Source of the DNA: an uncultured Clostridia bacterium
GTDB taxonomy: Bacteria > Bacillota > Clostridia > Oscillospirales > Acutalibacteraceae
NCBI GenBank assembly: GCA_946002045.1
Contig: CAMFYM010000037.1
Span: forward strand, 1-12,460
DNA length: 12,460 bases
Direction: 5' to 3'
Part shown: positions 6,495-12,460 of the stretch, piece by piece
How positions within the stretch are numbered: the first letter of the stretch is position 1
Layout: the number at the start of each line of letters is the position of its first letter
The notes under the pieces: generated by a model
Database searches by the model: none
The model's input: only the letters and a program-made list of their open reading frames with translations
Told to the model about the DNA's origin: nothing
Position numbers and translations under genes: made by a program

Positions 6495-7281
6495 CTTTTG
6501 TTAACACTCCACAAATTAAATATCTACTGCTTTTTTGGTTAGTAATGCAGGTGGACAAAATCACCAGCTTACTATCCTTTGTTATTGGCTTGTCCAGCTC
6601 TGTTCTAACATTTTTCAACACAGAGTCGGGATTTTGAACATACTGCTGAAACTCCTCCAAAACCTTAATATCGGCAAAATTAAAGGAGTTCATAATGTGA
6701 CGGTCGTCATACTTAAAGGCTGACACCACCTGATAGGTAAGCCTTCTGTCCGGAGTATATATATAAAAATACGGGTGTGTGTTAAAAAACTCCGAATCCT
6801 CAAATCTATGCAAGGTTGTAAAGAAGGTGTCGCCGTAGCCGTTGTGACCGTACACCAAGGTTACGGAATTATTAAAGCTTTTACTGTTAACAAGCTCGGT
6901 ATAAATTGCACCACTGGCACTCCAGCTTTTGTCCTCTGCCTTATGCTTAAGGTAAAAGCTATCGTCGCTTTTGCTTTGCACAATAGGATAATCTACATTA
7001 GTATCGTCAATTTTTATCCAAGCATAAATCTCGTCGTTCATTTTTTGCAAAGATTTAAAATCAATAGGATTTTCCACCAAATCCTCGCTGACAGGCATTG
7101 TTGTTGTCTGCTTTGTTGTAGTAGTCTGTGGCAGGGCTGTATGGTTGCTGTAAATTTGAATACCAAAATATACGCCACAAAAAACAGTAACAAACACTAC
7201 AACAAAAATCAAAATCAGCTTTATTGCTTTTTTGCCGGACTGATTATTTTTTCCCTTTGGGATATTGTCTTTTTCGCTCAA
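6478..7281 (-). CDS. srtB: Class B sortase
   Basis: A membrane-anchored cysteine transpeptidase that joins proteins bearing a C-terminal sorting motif to the cell wall. About 267 residues from the TTG at 7281; the positions here count from the alternative GTG at 7290 (270 residues). A basic N-terminus is followed by one membrane helix (22-46) and a Thr-rich linker (56-65). The sortase domain has WIKIDDTNVDYPIVQ (91-105), LVYGHN with catalytic H149, ILSTC with nucleophile C248, and SSRYLICG with R256. Spacing and the extra helix region (about 195-225) fit class B. AGGTG (7288-7292) is six bases before the TTG, whereas the GTG lacks a site, so the TTG start is preferred. The downstream LCP gene overlaps by 17 bases. 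The small APATG-type surface protein upstream (7655-8200) is a likely substrate. Confidence 0.92.
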   Translation of the reverse strand: MSEKDNIPKGKNNQSGKKAIKLILIFVVVFVTVFCGVYFGIQIYSNHTALPQTTTTKQTTTMPVSEDLVENPIDFKSLQKMNDEIYAWIKIDDTNVDYPIVQSKSDDSFYLKHKAEDKSWSASGAIYTELVNSKSFNNSVTLVYGHNGYGDTFFTTLHRFEDSEFFNTHPYFYIYTPDRRLTYQVVSAFKYDDRHIMNSFNFADIKVLEEFQQYVQNPDSVLKNVRTELDKPITKDSKLVILSTCITNQKSSRYLICGVLTKDEKTD

Positions 7282-7296
7282 AATATTCACCTAAAA

Positions 7297-7323
7297 TATT
7301 CTAAAAGTATTCTAAAAGTATTC
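7297..7323. repeat. Short tandem 11-mer upstream of the sortase gene
   Basis: TATTCTAAAAG occurs at 7297-7307 and 7308-7318, followed by a partial copy (TATTC, 7319-7323). It lies between the sortase start and the inverted-repeat element. On the minus strand each unit contains TAGAAT, one base from a -10 consensus, so the pair could act as promoter elements. No convincing -35 is seen at proper spacing. Confidence 0.5.
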
Positions 7324-7326
7324 CAC

Positions 7327-7599
7327 AAGCAAGTGAGATAAATCCGAATAAGTTTTTTGTGAACGGATTTCTCGCTATGCTGTGTTAAAATACTCGTTAA
7401 TCCGAAAGGATTAACTGCGTTTTGTGCCTTGCCTAACGAAAAATCCGTTTTATAAAAAATCTGCGACCTAAAACGGAATTGATTTTGAGCAGATTTTTGT
7501 TTTGAGGAAGCCGTTAGGCTGGCGCCTTACAATGACGAAAAGCGAAAATATGCCGAAATCAAGCCGTTTTAGGCTTGTTCGGATTTATCTCGCTTGCTT
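7327..7599. repeat. 273-base structured element with 26-base terminal inverted repeats
   Basis: The ends 7327-7352 and 7574-7599 are inverted repeats matching at 24 of 26 positions; both mismatches would be G-U pairs in RNA. A third, degenerate copy of the right end occurs at about 7361-7381, so the left end alone can also fold. Inside are perfect stems: GTTAATCC-GAAA-GGATTAAC (7396-7415), GCCTAACG (7431-7438) with CGTTAGGC (7512-7519), AAAAATCTGC (7455-7464) with GCAGATTTTT (7489-7498), and CCTAAAACGG (7467-7476) with CCGTTTTAGG (7564-7573). No ORF of note and no clear target-site duplication are present. It is best read as a MITE-like insertion or a large structured intergenic repeat. Confidence 0.7.
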
Positions 7600-7604
7600 A
7601 ATAT

Positions 7605-7646
7605 TAAAAAACCTGTTTACCAATACAGGCAAACAGGTCTTTTTAG
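7605..7646. terminator. Bidirectional terminator after the surface-protein gene
   Basis: ACCTGTTT (7611-7618) pairs with AAACAGGT (7631-7638). On the minus strand the stem is followed by TTTTTTAATATT, ending the surface-protein transcript (stop codon at 7655). On the plus strand it is followed by CTTTTTAG. It separates the surface-protein gene from the element at 7327-7599 and the sortase operon, so the sortase needs its own promoter. Confidence 0.85.
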
Positions 7647-7654
7647 TTTAATAA

Positions 7655-8200
7655 TTATTCAGCGTCTCTCTTTTTTGTTGCTGCAAGAACTGCAACACCT
7701 GCACATGCAACAGCAACACTACCTGCTACAACTGATGTTGCAACACCTGTTGCAGGAGCCTTTCCTGAATTATTTGGCTTTGTTGGGTTTGTTGGAGCCT
7801 CTGCATTATCAACAATAGCATTGATTGTGATTTCGCCGTTATTCCAAGCGTCAACAGCATCCTGTGTAAGGAATTCGATAGTCATTGTGCCGTCATCGTT
7901 ATATGCTACTGTGTAGTCAACGCCGTCAACAAGACCTAAAGCAGAAAGGTTATCCTCCCAGCCTGTAAGAGCGCCGTCGCCCTTATATGTGAAAACGATT
8001 TTGTTAGCATTTTCTGCGTCAGCCTCGAATGTGATGTCTGTTGTTGTTGCAACACCGTTAACCTGAAGACCAGGTCTGTTGTCGATAACAGGAACACCGA
8101 TTGGGCTGTTTACTGTTGCTGCCATTGCAGGAACAACTGAAACAGCAAGCATTGAAACTGCCATAATTGCTGCCATTACTACTGATAAAAATTTCTTCAT
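7655..8200 (-). CDS. Small secreted, probably sortase-anchored surface protein
   Basis: 181 residues. Residues 1-27 form a signal peptide (basic MKK, hydrophobic core, AMA before the cleavage point). Residues 28-132 are an acidic, probably beta-rich extracellular domain with repeated GV/GD turns (VDGVDYTVAYNDDGTMTIEF at 91-110) that I do not recognise. A Pro/Thr/Asn linker (135-145) leads to APATG (148-152), a hydrophobic stretch (153-174) and the tail TKKRDAE. This is the architecture of a cell-wall sorting signal, with APATG in place of LPXTG. The ATG at 8200 has GAGG eight bases upstream and gives a clean signal peptide; the GTG at 8209 would add three residues. It is monocistronic, bounded by its own promoter and terminator. 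The nearby class B sortase is the likely anchoring enzyme. Function is unknown. Confidence 0.86.
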   Translation of the reverse strand: MKKFLSVVMAAIMAVSMLAVSVVPAMAATVNSPIGVPVIDNRPGLQVNGVATTTDITFEADAENANKIVFTYKGDGALTGWEDNLSALGLVDGVDYTVAYNDDGTMTIEFLTQDAVDAWNNGEITINAIVDNAEAPTNPTKPNNSGKAPATGVATSVVAGSVAVACAGVAVLAATKKRDAE

Positions 8201-8254
8201 AATAAACACCTCATATAAATTTATAAAATTAACCAGTTAAAGAATTCTACACAG

Positions 8255-8283
8255 ATTATATCACCAAACAACTAAAAAGTAAA
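8255..8283 (-). promoter_or_regulatory. Vegetative sigma-A-type promoter of the surface-protein gene
   Basis: Read on the minus strand, TTTACT (8278-8283), a 17-base spacer and a perfect TATAAT (8255-8260) precede the ATG at 8200, giving a leader of about 48 bases. The -35 matches four of six positions. This is the best housekeeping promoter in the window and suggests good expression in growing cells. Confidence 0.7.
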
Positions 8284-8300
8284 GATGTTTTTTGTCTTTT

Positions 8301-8328
8301 TTTAAAATAATTTTATTTTAAAATTATA
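8301..8328. other. AT-only palindrome next to a second -10 box
   Basis: TTTAAAATAA (8301-8310) and TTATTTTAAA (8313-8322) form a perfect ten-base inverted repeat around two T. Directly adjacent, reading minus, is TGCTATAAT (TATAAT at 8323-8328), an extended -10 without a clear -35. It may be a second upstream promoter, and the palindrome could be an operator or UP-like element. There is no T tail on either strand, so it is not a terminator. Confidence 0.35.
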
Positions 8329-8351
8329 GCACAAGGTGTAGTGGTAAAGGT

Positions 8352-8379
8352 AAAAAATCAATACAATATAGGTGATTTT
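8352..8379 (-). terminator. Weak candidate terminator of the ABC exporter operon
   Basis: On the minus strand AAAATCA (8373-8379) pairs with TGATTTT (8354-8360) around a 12-base loop, and the stem runs into a six-T tract (8352-8357). It lies 12 bases after the ABC exporter stop codon at 8391. The stem is short and AT-rich, so termination may be incomplete and allow read-through towards the surface-protein gene. Confidence 0.35.
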
Positions 8380-8390
8380 GTAAAATATTA

Positions 8391-10250
8391 TCAGCTTAAT
8401 TTTGCCTTACCTGTACACAATTCGTAATATCTGCCCTTTTGACTTATCAAATTGTCGTGGTCACCTCGTTCAATAATCTCGCCGTTTTCGAGGACCATAA
8501 TTGCGTTTGAATTACGAACGGTTGACAGTCTGTGAGCAATAACAAACACCGTTCTGCCAATCATCAGTCTGTCCATGCCCCGTTCAATATGAAGCTCTGT
8601 TCTTGTGTCAATAGATGAGGTTGCCTCGTCAAGAATCATAACAGGTGGGTCTGCAACGGCAGCACGGGCAATGGCAAGCAGCTGGCGCTGACCCTGTGAA
8701 AGATTGCCACCGTCGCCCTTGATAACAGTATTATACCCATCAGGCAAGCGACGGATAAATGAGTGGGCAGATGCAAGCTTGGCTGCCTCAATGCACTCCT
8801 CATCTGTTGCGTCAAGCCTGCCGTAACGAATATTATCCATAACCGTGCCTGTAAACATATGGGTATCCTGAAGCACCATTGCAAGACTCTTTCTTAAGTC
8901 AGACTTTTTAATTCTCTTTATGTCAATACCATCGTAGGTGATTGAGCCCTGCTGAATATCGTAAAACCTGTTAATAAGATTTGTTATTGTAGTTTTACCG
9001 GCACCTGTTGAACCTACAAAGGCTATCTTCTGTCCCGGCTTTGCGTAAAGGTTAATGTCCTTGAGCACCTGCTTTTCAGGCACATAGGCGAAGTCCACAT
9101 CGGTGAACACAACCTTGCCCTCAACAGCAATCCTTTTATCGCCGTCAAGCCAGTACCACTTTTTACCCTCAACTGTCCTTTCCTCTGTAAGAGTGACGGT
9201 GCCGTCGTCAATCTCGCTTTCCATATCCATAACCTCAAACACTCTTTCTGCACCGGCAAGGGCTGAAAAAATGTTGTTCATTTGATTCATAATCTGCTCA
9301 ATAGGCTGTCTGAACTGCTTTGTGTAGGAAAGAAAGGTAAAGAATGTGCCGACAGTGAGAGATTGGGGAGAGGTGATAACAATAACACCACCAAGCAGGG
9401 TGATTGTAGCATAAAGGGCGCTGTTAATGCCTGTGCCACAGGGGCCCATCAATCCACCGTAAAAGCTTGCCTTTGTGCCCACCTGACGATATTTTTCGTT
9501 AAGCTCGTTAAAATCGATATTAGCCTCTGCCTCGTGATTAAACGCCTTAACCACCTTCATACCCTCGATTGTTTCCTCAATATTGCCGTTCATATTACCC
9601 AATGCTTCCTGCTGATACTGAAAATACTTGCGTACTCGCTTTGCAATATTCATTGAGCTGATAACCATAACAACAAGAAAGCCTAATGCAACAAGGAACA
9701 GCTGCCACTTAAGAATTATCATCATTGTAACAATGCTGATAAAGGAGAAAATTGCAGAAACAAATTGAACAATGGTTTGCTCCAGCATCATTTGAATATT
9801 ATCAACATCGTTAGTAAAACGGCTCATTATCTCGCCGTGAGTTTTGGAATCAAAATAGCTCAACGGCAATGTTTGCAGATGGTCAAACAAATCCTTCCTT
9901 ATTGTGTTGGTGGTTTTGTATGCAATCTTCACCATAATCCTTGACTGCAAAAAGGAAAACAGTGACGCGCCTACATAAAAAGCAGAAACTATTGCAAGGT
10001 TAGTAAACAGAATACGAATACCTGCCGAGGCAAAATTGCCTGCCTTAATTGAATCTGCCACACCGTCAAGAATAGGCTTTAGCCAATATGACGCACCTGT
10101 GGAGCAAAGAGTGCTTAAAATCAGCATTATCAAAACAACAAGCAATAATGCCTTGCTTTTTCCGATATAATGAACAATTCTGTTTAATGTTTTCTTTGTG
10201 TTTTTAGGCTTATGCAAGCCCATATTTTTACCGTGTCCCATTGGAGGCAT
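8391..10250 (-). CDS. ABC exporter half-transporter, catalytic subunit of a heterodimeric pair
   Basis: 619 residues: a type IV exporter membrane domain (about 30-335, six predicted helices) followed by an ATP-binding domain. Walker A GSTGAGKT is at 413-420, the Q-loop Q461 in VLQD, Walker B MILDE with catalytic E542, and the switch H573 in IAHRLS. The signature is LSQGQ (517-521) rather than LSGGQ. A stretch of about 35 residues (345-378, including WYWLDGDKR) precedes the ATPase domain; I recall it as common in clostridial members. The gene overlaps the upstream half-transporter by one stop/start pair (TAATG), with AAGGGG upstream as ribosome site. Together they should form a full exporter of the LmrCD/BmrCD/TM287-288 type that moves drugs or lipids outward. 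The substrate cannot be told from sequence. The MarR regulator upstream favours a drug or toxic-compound role. Confidence 0.95.
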   Translation of the reverse strand: MPPMGHGKNMGLHKPKNTKKTLNRIVHYIGKSKALLLVVLIMLILSTLCSTGASYWLKPILDGVADSIKAGNFASAGIRILFTNLAIVSAFYVGASLFSFLQSRIMVKIAYKTTNTIRKDLFDHLQTLPLSYFDSKTHGEIMSRFTNDVDNIQMMLEQTIVQFVSAIFSFISIVTMMIILKWQLFLVALGFLVVMVISSMNIAKRVRKYFQYQQEALGNMNGNIEETIEGMKVVKAFNHEAEANIDFNELNEKYRQVGTKASFYGGLMGPCGTGINSALYATITLLGGVIVITSPQSLTVGTFFTFLSYTKQFRQPIEQIMNQMNNIFSALAGAERVFEVMDMESEIDDGTVTLTEERTVEGKKWYWLDGDKRIAVEGKVVFTDVDFAYVPEKQVLKDINLYAKPGQKIAFVGSTGAGKTTITNLINRFYDIQQGSITYDGIDIKRIKKSDLRKSLAMVLQDTHMFTGTVMDNIRYGRLDATDEECIEAAKLASAHSFIRRLPDGYNTVIKGDGGNLSQGQRQLLAIARAAVADPPVMILDEATSSIDTRTELHIERGMDRLMIGRTVFVIAHRLSTVRNSNAIMVLENGEIIERGDHDNLISQKGRYYELCTGKAKLS

Positions 10251-11998
10251 TATTCAAGCACCCCTTTCATTTGAGTATTGCAAATCTCACGGTATATCTC
10301 GTTATTTTCAACAAGCTCATCGTGAGTGCCGATACCCTTAATTTCTCCGTCATCAATTACAAGTATTTTATCTGCATTTTGCACTGATGAAATCCTCTGT
10401 GCAATAATAAATACAGTTGTATCCTTAAGCTCGTTATAGAAGCTCTCTCTTATTTTCGACTCTGTGGCTGTGTCAACTGCACTGGTGGAGTCATCAAGAA
10501 TTAAAATTTTAGGATGCTTAATCATTGCACGGGCAATACACAGCCTTTGCTTTTGACCACCGGAAAGATTAAGTCCACCCTGTGCAAGAAATGTGTTGTA
10601 TCCGTCAGGCTGAAGACTTATAAAATCGTCTGCCTGTGCCGATTTGCAGGCAGCAATAATTTCCTCGTCGGTAGCATCCTTTTTGCCCCATCGGATATTA
10701 TCCTTAATTGTGCCGGAGAACAGAACATTTTTTTGCAAAACAACGCCTATCATATCACGCAGAGCAGTTAGGTCATAATCCCTAACATCTACTCCATCTA
10801 CAAGCACCTGTCCCTGTGTTACATCATAAAGACGGGGAATAAGATTAACAAGGCTTGATTTGCCACAGCCTGTGCCACCTACTATACCCACAACCTCACC
10901 GGGATTGGCAGTAAAGCTGATATTATCAAGTATATTATCGCCTGATGAATCCTGATTATATTTGAAGCAAACATTTTTAAATTCTACCTTACCCCTTTGA
11001 GCATCTGCTGTGGGAGAATAAGGATTTTCAGGATTTGTAATATCTATCTCCGTGTCAAGTATTTCTACCACACGGTCGCCACACGCCTTTGCCCTTGTGA
11101 ACATCAGCAAAAACATTGAAAGCATCATTATATTCATAAGCACCTGCAAAATATATGATGCAAGAACGGAAATCTCGCCTACATTCATAATGCCGTTTGC
11201 TGCATCAACAGAGCCCTTGTAATAAATATACACAATAACCACATTCATCAAAAGCATCATAATGGGCATAACCGTTACAATCATACCTGCTGCCTTTGAG
11301 CCCTGCCTTGCCAAATCGTCAGAGGCACTGTGGAATTTTTCCTTTTCCCTGTCCTCCCTTACAAATGCCTTTACTACTCTTATGCCGATAAGATTTTCCT
11401 GCACAACTCTGTTAACATTATCAATCTTTTTTTGCATTTTTTGGAACATTGGAAAGCCTATTTTTAATATTACTGCCACAACACCGATAATTACAGGCAG
11501 AATAATCAGTAATATCAGGGACAGCCTTGCATTGATAGAAAAGGCAAAAACAGCCGAAACAATCAAAAGCGCCGGAGCACGCACCAACATCCTAAGGCTC
11601 ATCATTACAGTGTTTTGGAGCATTGTAACATCGTTAGTCATCCTTGTTGTTAATGACGCTGTTGAAAAGGTGTCAATGTTTTTAAATGAAAATTCACTTA
11701 TTTTTGAATATAAATCCTTCCTTAATCTAAAGGAGAATTTTTGGCTGACAATAGAGGAGGTTTTCATTGTAATAAATCCACCTGCCAAGCCTATTAACGC
11801 CAAAAAGAACATAAACAGTCCCACCTTGATTACAACTGCTCTTGCATCGGTGGTTGAGTCGTTGCCCACTGTTTCGTAAACATAATTTGCCAGGGACGGC
11901 AATGCCAGCTCGCAAATTGCCTCAATAATCATACCTGACATACTTAAAATAGCAAGTCCCCACAGACCCTTCAAGTATTTTGCCAATTTCTTAATCAA
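10250..11998 (-). CDS. ABC exporter half-transporter, degenerate-site subunit of a heterodimeric pair
   Basis: 582 residues from the TTG at 11998. The membrane domain spans about 10-305; coupling-helix features include RMTNDVT (119-125) and ENLIGIRVVKAF (201-212). In the ATPase domain, Walker A GGTGCGKS is at 374-381, the Q-loop Q422 in VLQK, and an intact signature LSGGQ at 478-482. Walker B reads LILDDS, with D503 where the catalytic Glu is expected, and the switch region reads IIAQRISS, with Q534 in place of His. This is the degenerate half of heterodimeric exporters such as TM287. Its intact LSGGQ would complete the active site on the partner. GAGGTG (12005-12010) is six bases before the TTG. 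An open frame runs upstream to 12058 inside marR, but without a better start. It overlaps the marR end by eight bases. Confidence 0.94.
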   Translation of the reverse strand: MIKKLAKYLKGLWGLAILSMSGMIIEAICELALPSLANYVYETVGNDSTTDARAVVIKVGLFMFFLALIGLAGGFITMKTSSIVSQKFSFRLRKDLYSKISEFSFKNIDTFSTASLTTRMTNDVTMLQNTVMMSLRMLVRAPALLIVSAVFAFSINARLSLILLIILPVIIGVVAVILKIGFPMFQKMQKKIDNVNRVVQENLIGIRVVKAFVREDREKEKFHSASDDLARQGSKAAGMIVTVMPIMMLLMNVVIVYIYYKGSVDAANGIMNVGEISVLASYILQVLMNIMMLSMFLLMFTRAKACGDRVVEILDTEIDITNPENPYSPTADAQRGKVEFKNVCFKYNQDSSGDNILDNISFTANPGEVVGIVGGTGCGKSSLVNLIPRLYDVTQGQVLVDGVDVRDYDLTALRDMIGVVLQKNVLFSGTIKDNIRWGKKDATDEEIIAACKSAQADDFISLQPDGYNTFLAQGGLNLSGGQKQRLCIARAMIKHPKILILDDSTSAVDTATESKIRESFYNELKDTTVFIIAQRISSVQNADKILVIDDGEIKGIGTHDELVENNEIYREICNTQMKGVLE

Positions 11999-12455
11999 TT
12001 TCTTCACCTCGTTTAAGCATATTCTGTATGGCGATTTCAAGCAAATCGGAAAGCTCAAGAGCCTGCTCCTGAGTCATATTTGCTTTTAGCACATCCTCTA
12101 ATTCCTGCATTTTTCGCTTAATATTAGCAGGGGCATTTTTTGCTTTTTCCGTTGGATAAAGCCTGATAATTCTTGCGTCCTTATCATCCGGCTTTTTTGT
12201 GATAAAGCCTGATTTCTCCATCCTTTTAACAGACACGCTGGCAGTTGCACCTGAAACACCCAGCCTGTTTGACAGCTCACGCAGGGTAATCCCCGGTGAT
12301 TCGGTAAGAAGAATTATTATATCGTGCTGACCCGAAAACAGACCTTGCTCTGCCACTGCTTCATTTAAAGCACGCCTTATATGACGGGAAAGGCACATTA
12401 CCCTTGGTCCTATCTCCTCTCTTGGTGGGGGAGATTTTGGTTCTATTCTACTCAT
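11991..12455 (-). CDS. MarR-family transcriptional regulator
   Basis: 154 residues. The winged helix-turn-helix spans about 57-100: LRELSNRLGVSGATASVSVKRMEKSGFI holds the two DNA-binding helices, and KKPDDKDARIIRLYPTEKA the wing with its conserved Asp-x-Arg. Flanking helices (13-50 and 105-147) form the dimer interface. MarR proteins bind palindromes at their own promoter and usually repress neighbouring efflux genes, releasing DNA on binding a small molecule. Here it is the first gene of a tight operon with two ABC half-transporters, a common layout for inducible drug export. ATG at 12455 leaves only five bases upstream inside the window, so its ribosome site and operator cannot be seen, and a slightly longer N-terminus cannot be excluded. 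The effector is unknown. Confidence 0.93.
   Translation of the reverse strand: MSRIEPKSPPPREEIGPRVMCLSRHIRRALNEAVAEQGLFSGQHDIIILLTESPGITLRELSNRLGVSGATASVSVKRMEKSGFITKKPDDKDARIIRLYPTEKAKNAPANIKRKMQELEDVLKANMTQEQALELSDLLEIAIQNMLKRGEEID
12005..12010 (-). promoter_or_regulatory. Ribosome binding site supporting a TTG start for the first ABC gene
   Basis: Read on the minus strand, GAGGTG followed by AAGAAA precedes TTG at 11998. The alternative GTG at 12007 would use bases of this same motif and has no site of its own. The arrangement lies inside the last codons of marR, giving translational coupling. Confidence 0.55.
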
Positions 12456-12460
12456 AATTA

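Noticed and set aside
9110..9220. Apparent insertion between membrane and ATPase domains of the second ABC gene, considered as a sign of fusion or foreign DNA
   Set aside because: The reading frame is intact and I recall similar inserts in many clostridial homologues, so it is a family trait.
11262..11879. Plus-strand open frame of about 205 residues opposite the first ABC exporter gene
   Set aside because: It is antisense to the membrane domain; hydrophobic antisense frames are expected there. No ribosome site or family motif is visible.

Overview
The window reads as chromosomal DNA of a low-GC, spore-forming Clostridia-type Firmicute, probably a gut Ruminococcaceae/Oscillospiraceae-like bacterium. 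The grounds are a SleB-type spore cortex hydrolase, a split transketolase, a class B sortase, strong AGGAGG-type ribosome binding sites with TTG starts, and palindromic interspersed elements typical of such genomes. The taxonomic call is from memory and is not proven by the sequence.

Left part (1-1700). A nested palindromic element (9-127) and a plus-strand intrinsic terminator (230-262) precede a leftward pair: a small membrane-tail protein (1015-1281) and sleB (293-1003). A sigma-G-like promoter may lie just upstream of the pair. The 419-base gap up to 1700 holds a dense cluster of TGTGGAAAA/TGTTGAAAA motifs (1437-1567) resembling a DnaA-box array, followed by a very AT-rich stretch.

Middle right-going pair (1701-3256). 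An 8-oxoguanine DNA glycosylase and the 16S rRNA methyltransferase RsmE end at a strong bidirectional terminator (3265-3298), which they share with the leftward genes that follow.

Leftward cluster (7281 down to 3316). A class B sortase overlaps an LCP (LytR-CpsA-Psr) protein that carries a long His-Ser cytoplasmic tract. The N- and C-terminal transketolase subunits follow. Gaps are 27 bases or less, so this looks like one transcript joining cell-surface assembly with the pentose phosphate pathway. Upstream of the sortase is a 273-base element with 26-base inverted ends (7327-7599). Next come a terminator and a small secreted protein with an APATG-type C-terminal sorting signal (7655-8200), which is a plausible sortase substrate.

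Right part (12455 down to 8391). A MarR-family regulator is followed by two overlapping ABC exporter half-transporters. Their ATP sites show the asymmetry of heterodimeric multidrug exporters: the first has Asp and Gln at the catalytic Glu and switch His positions, and the second is canonical but has LSQGQ. This looks like a regulator-controlled drug or lipid efflux operon.

I see no tRNA, rRNA, CRISPR array, transposase or prophage gene. No gene here is clearly part of an undescribed system. The least explained features are the DnaA-box-like cluster, the 273-base structured element, the small protein paired with sleB, and the sortase/LCP/surface-protein group.
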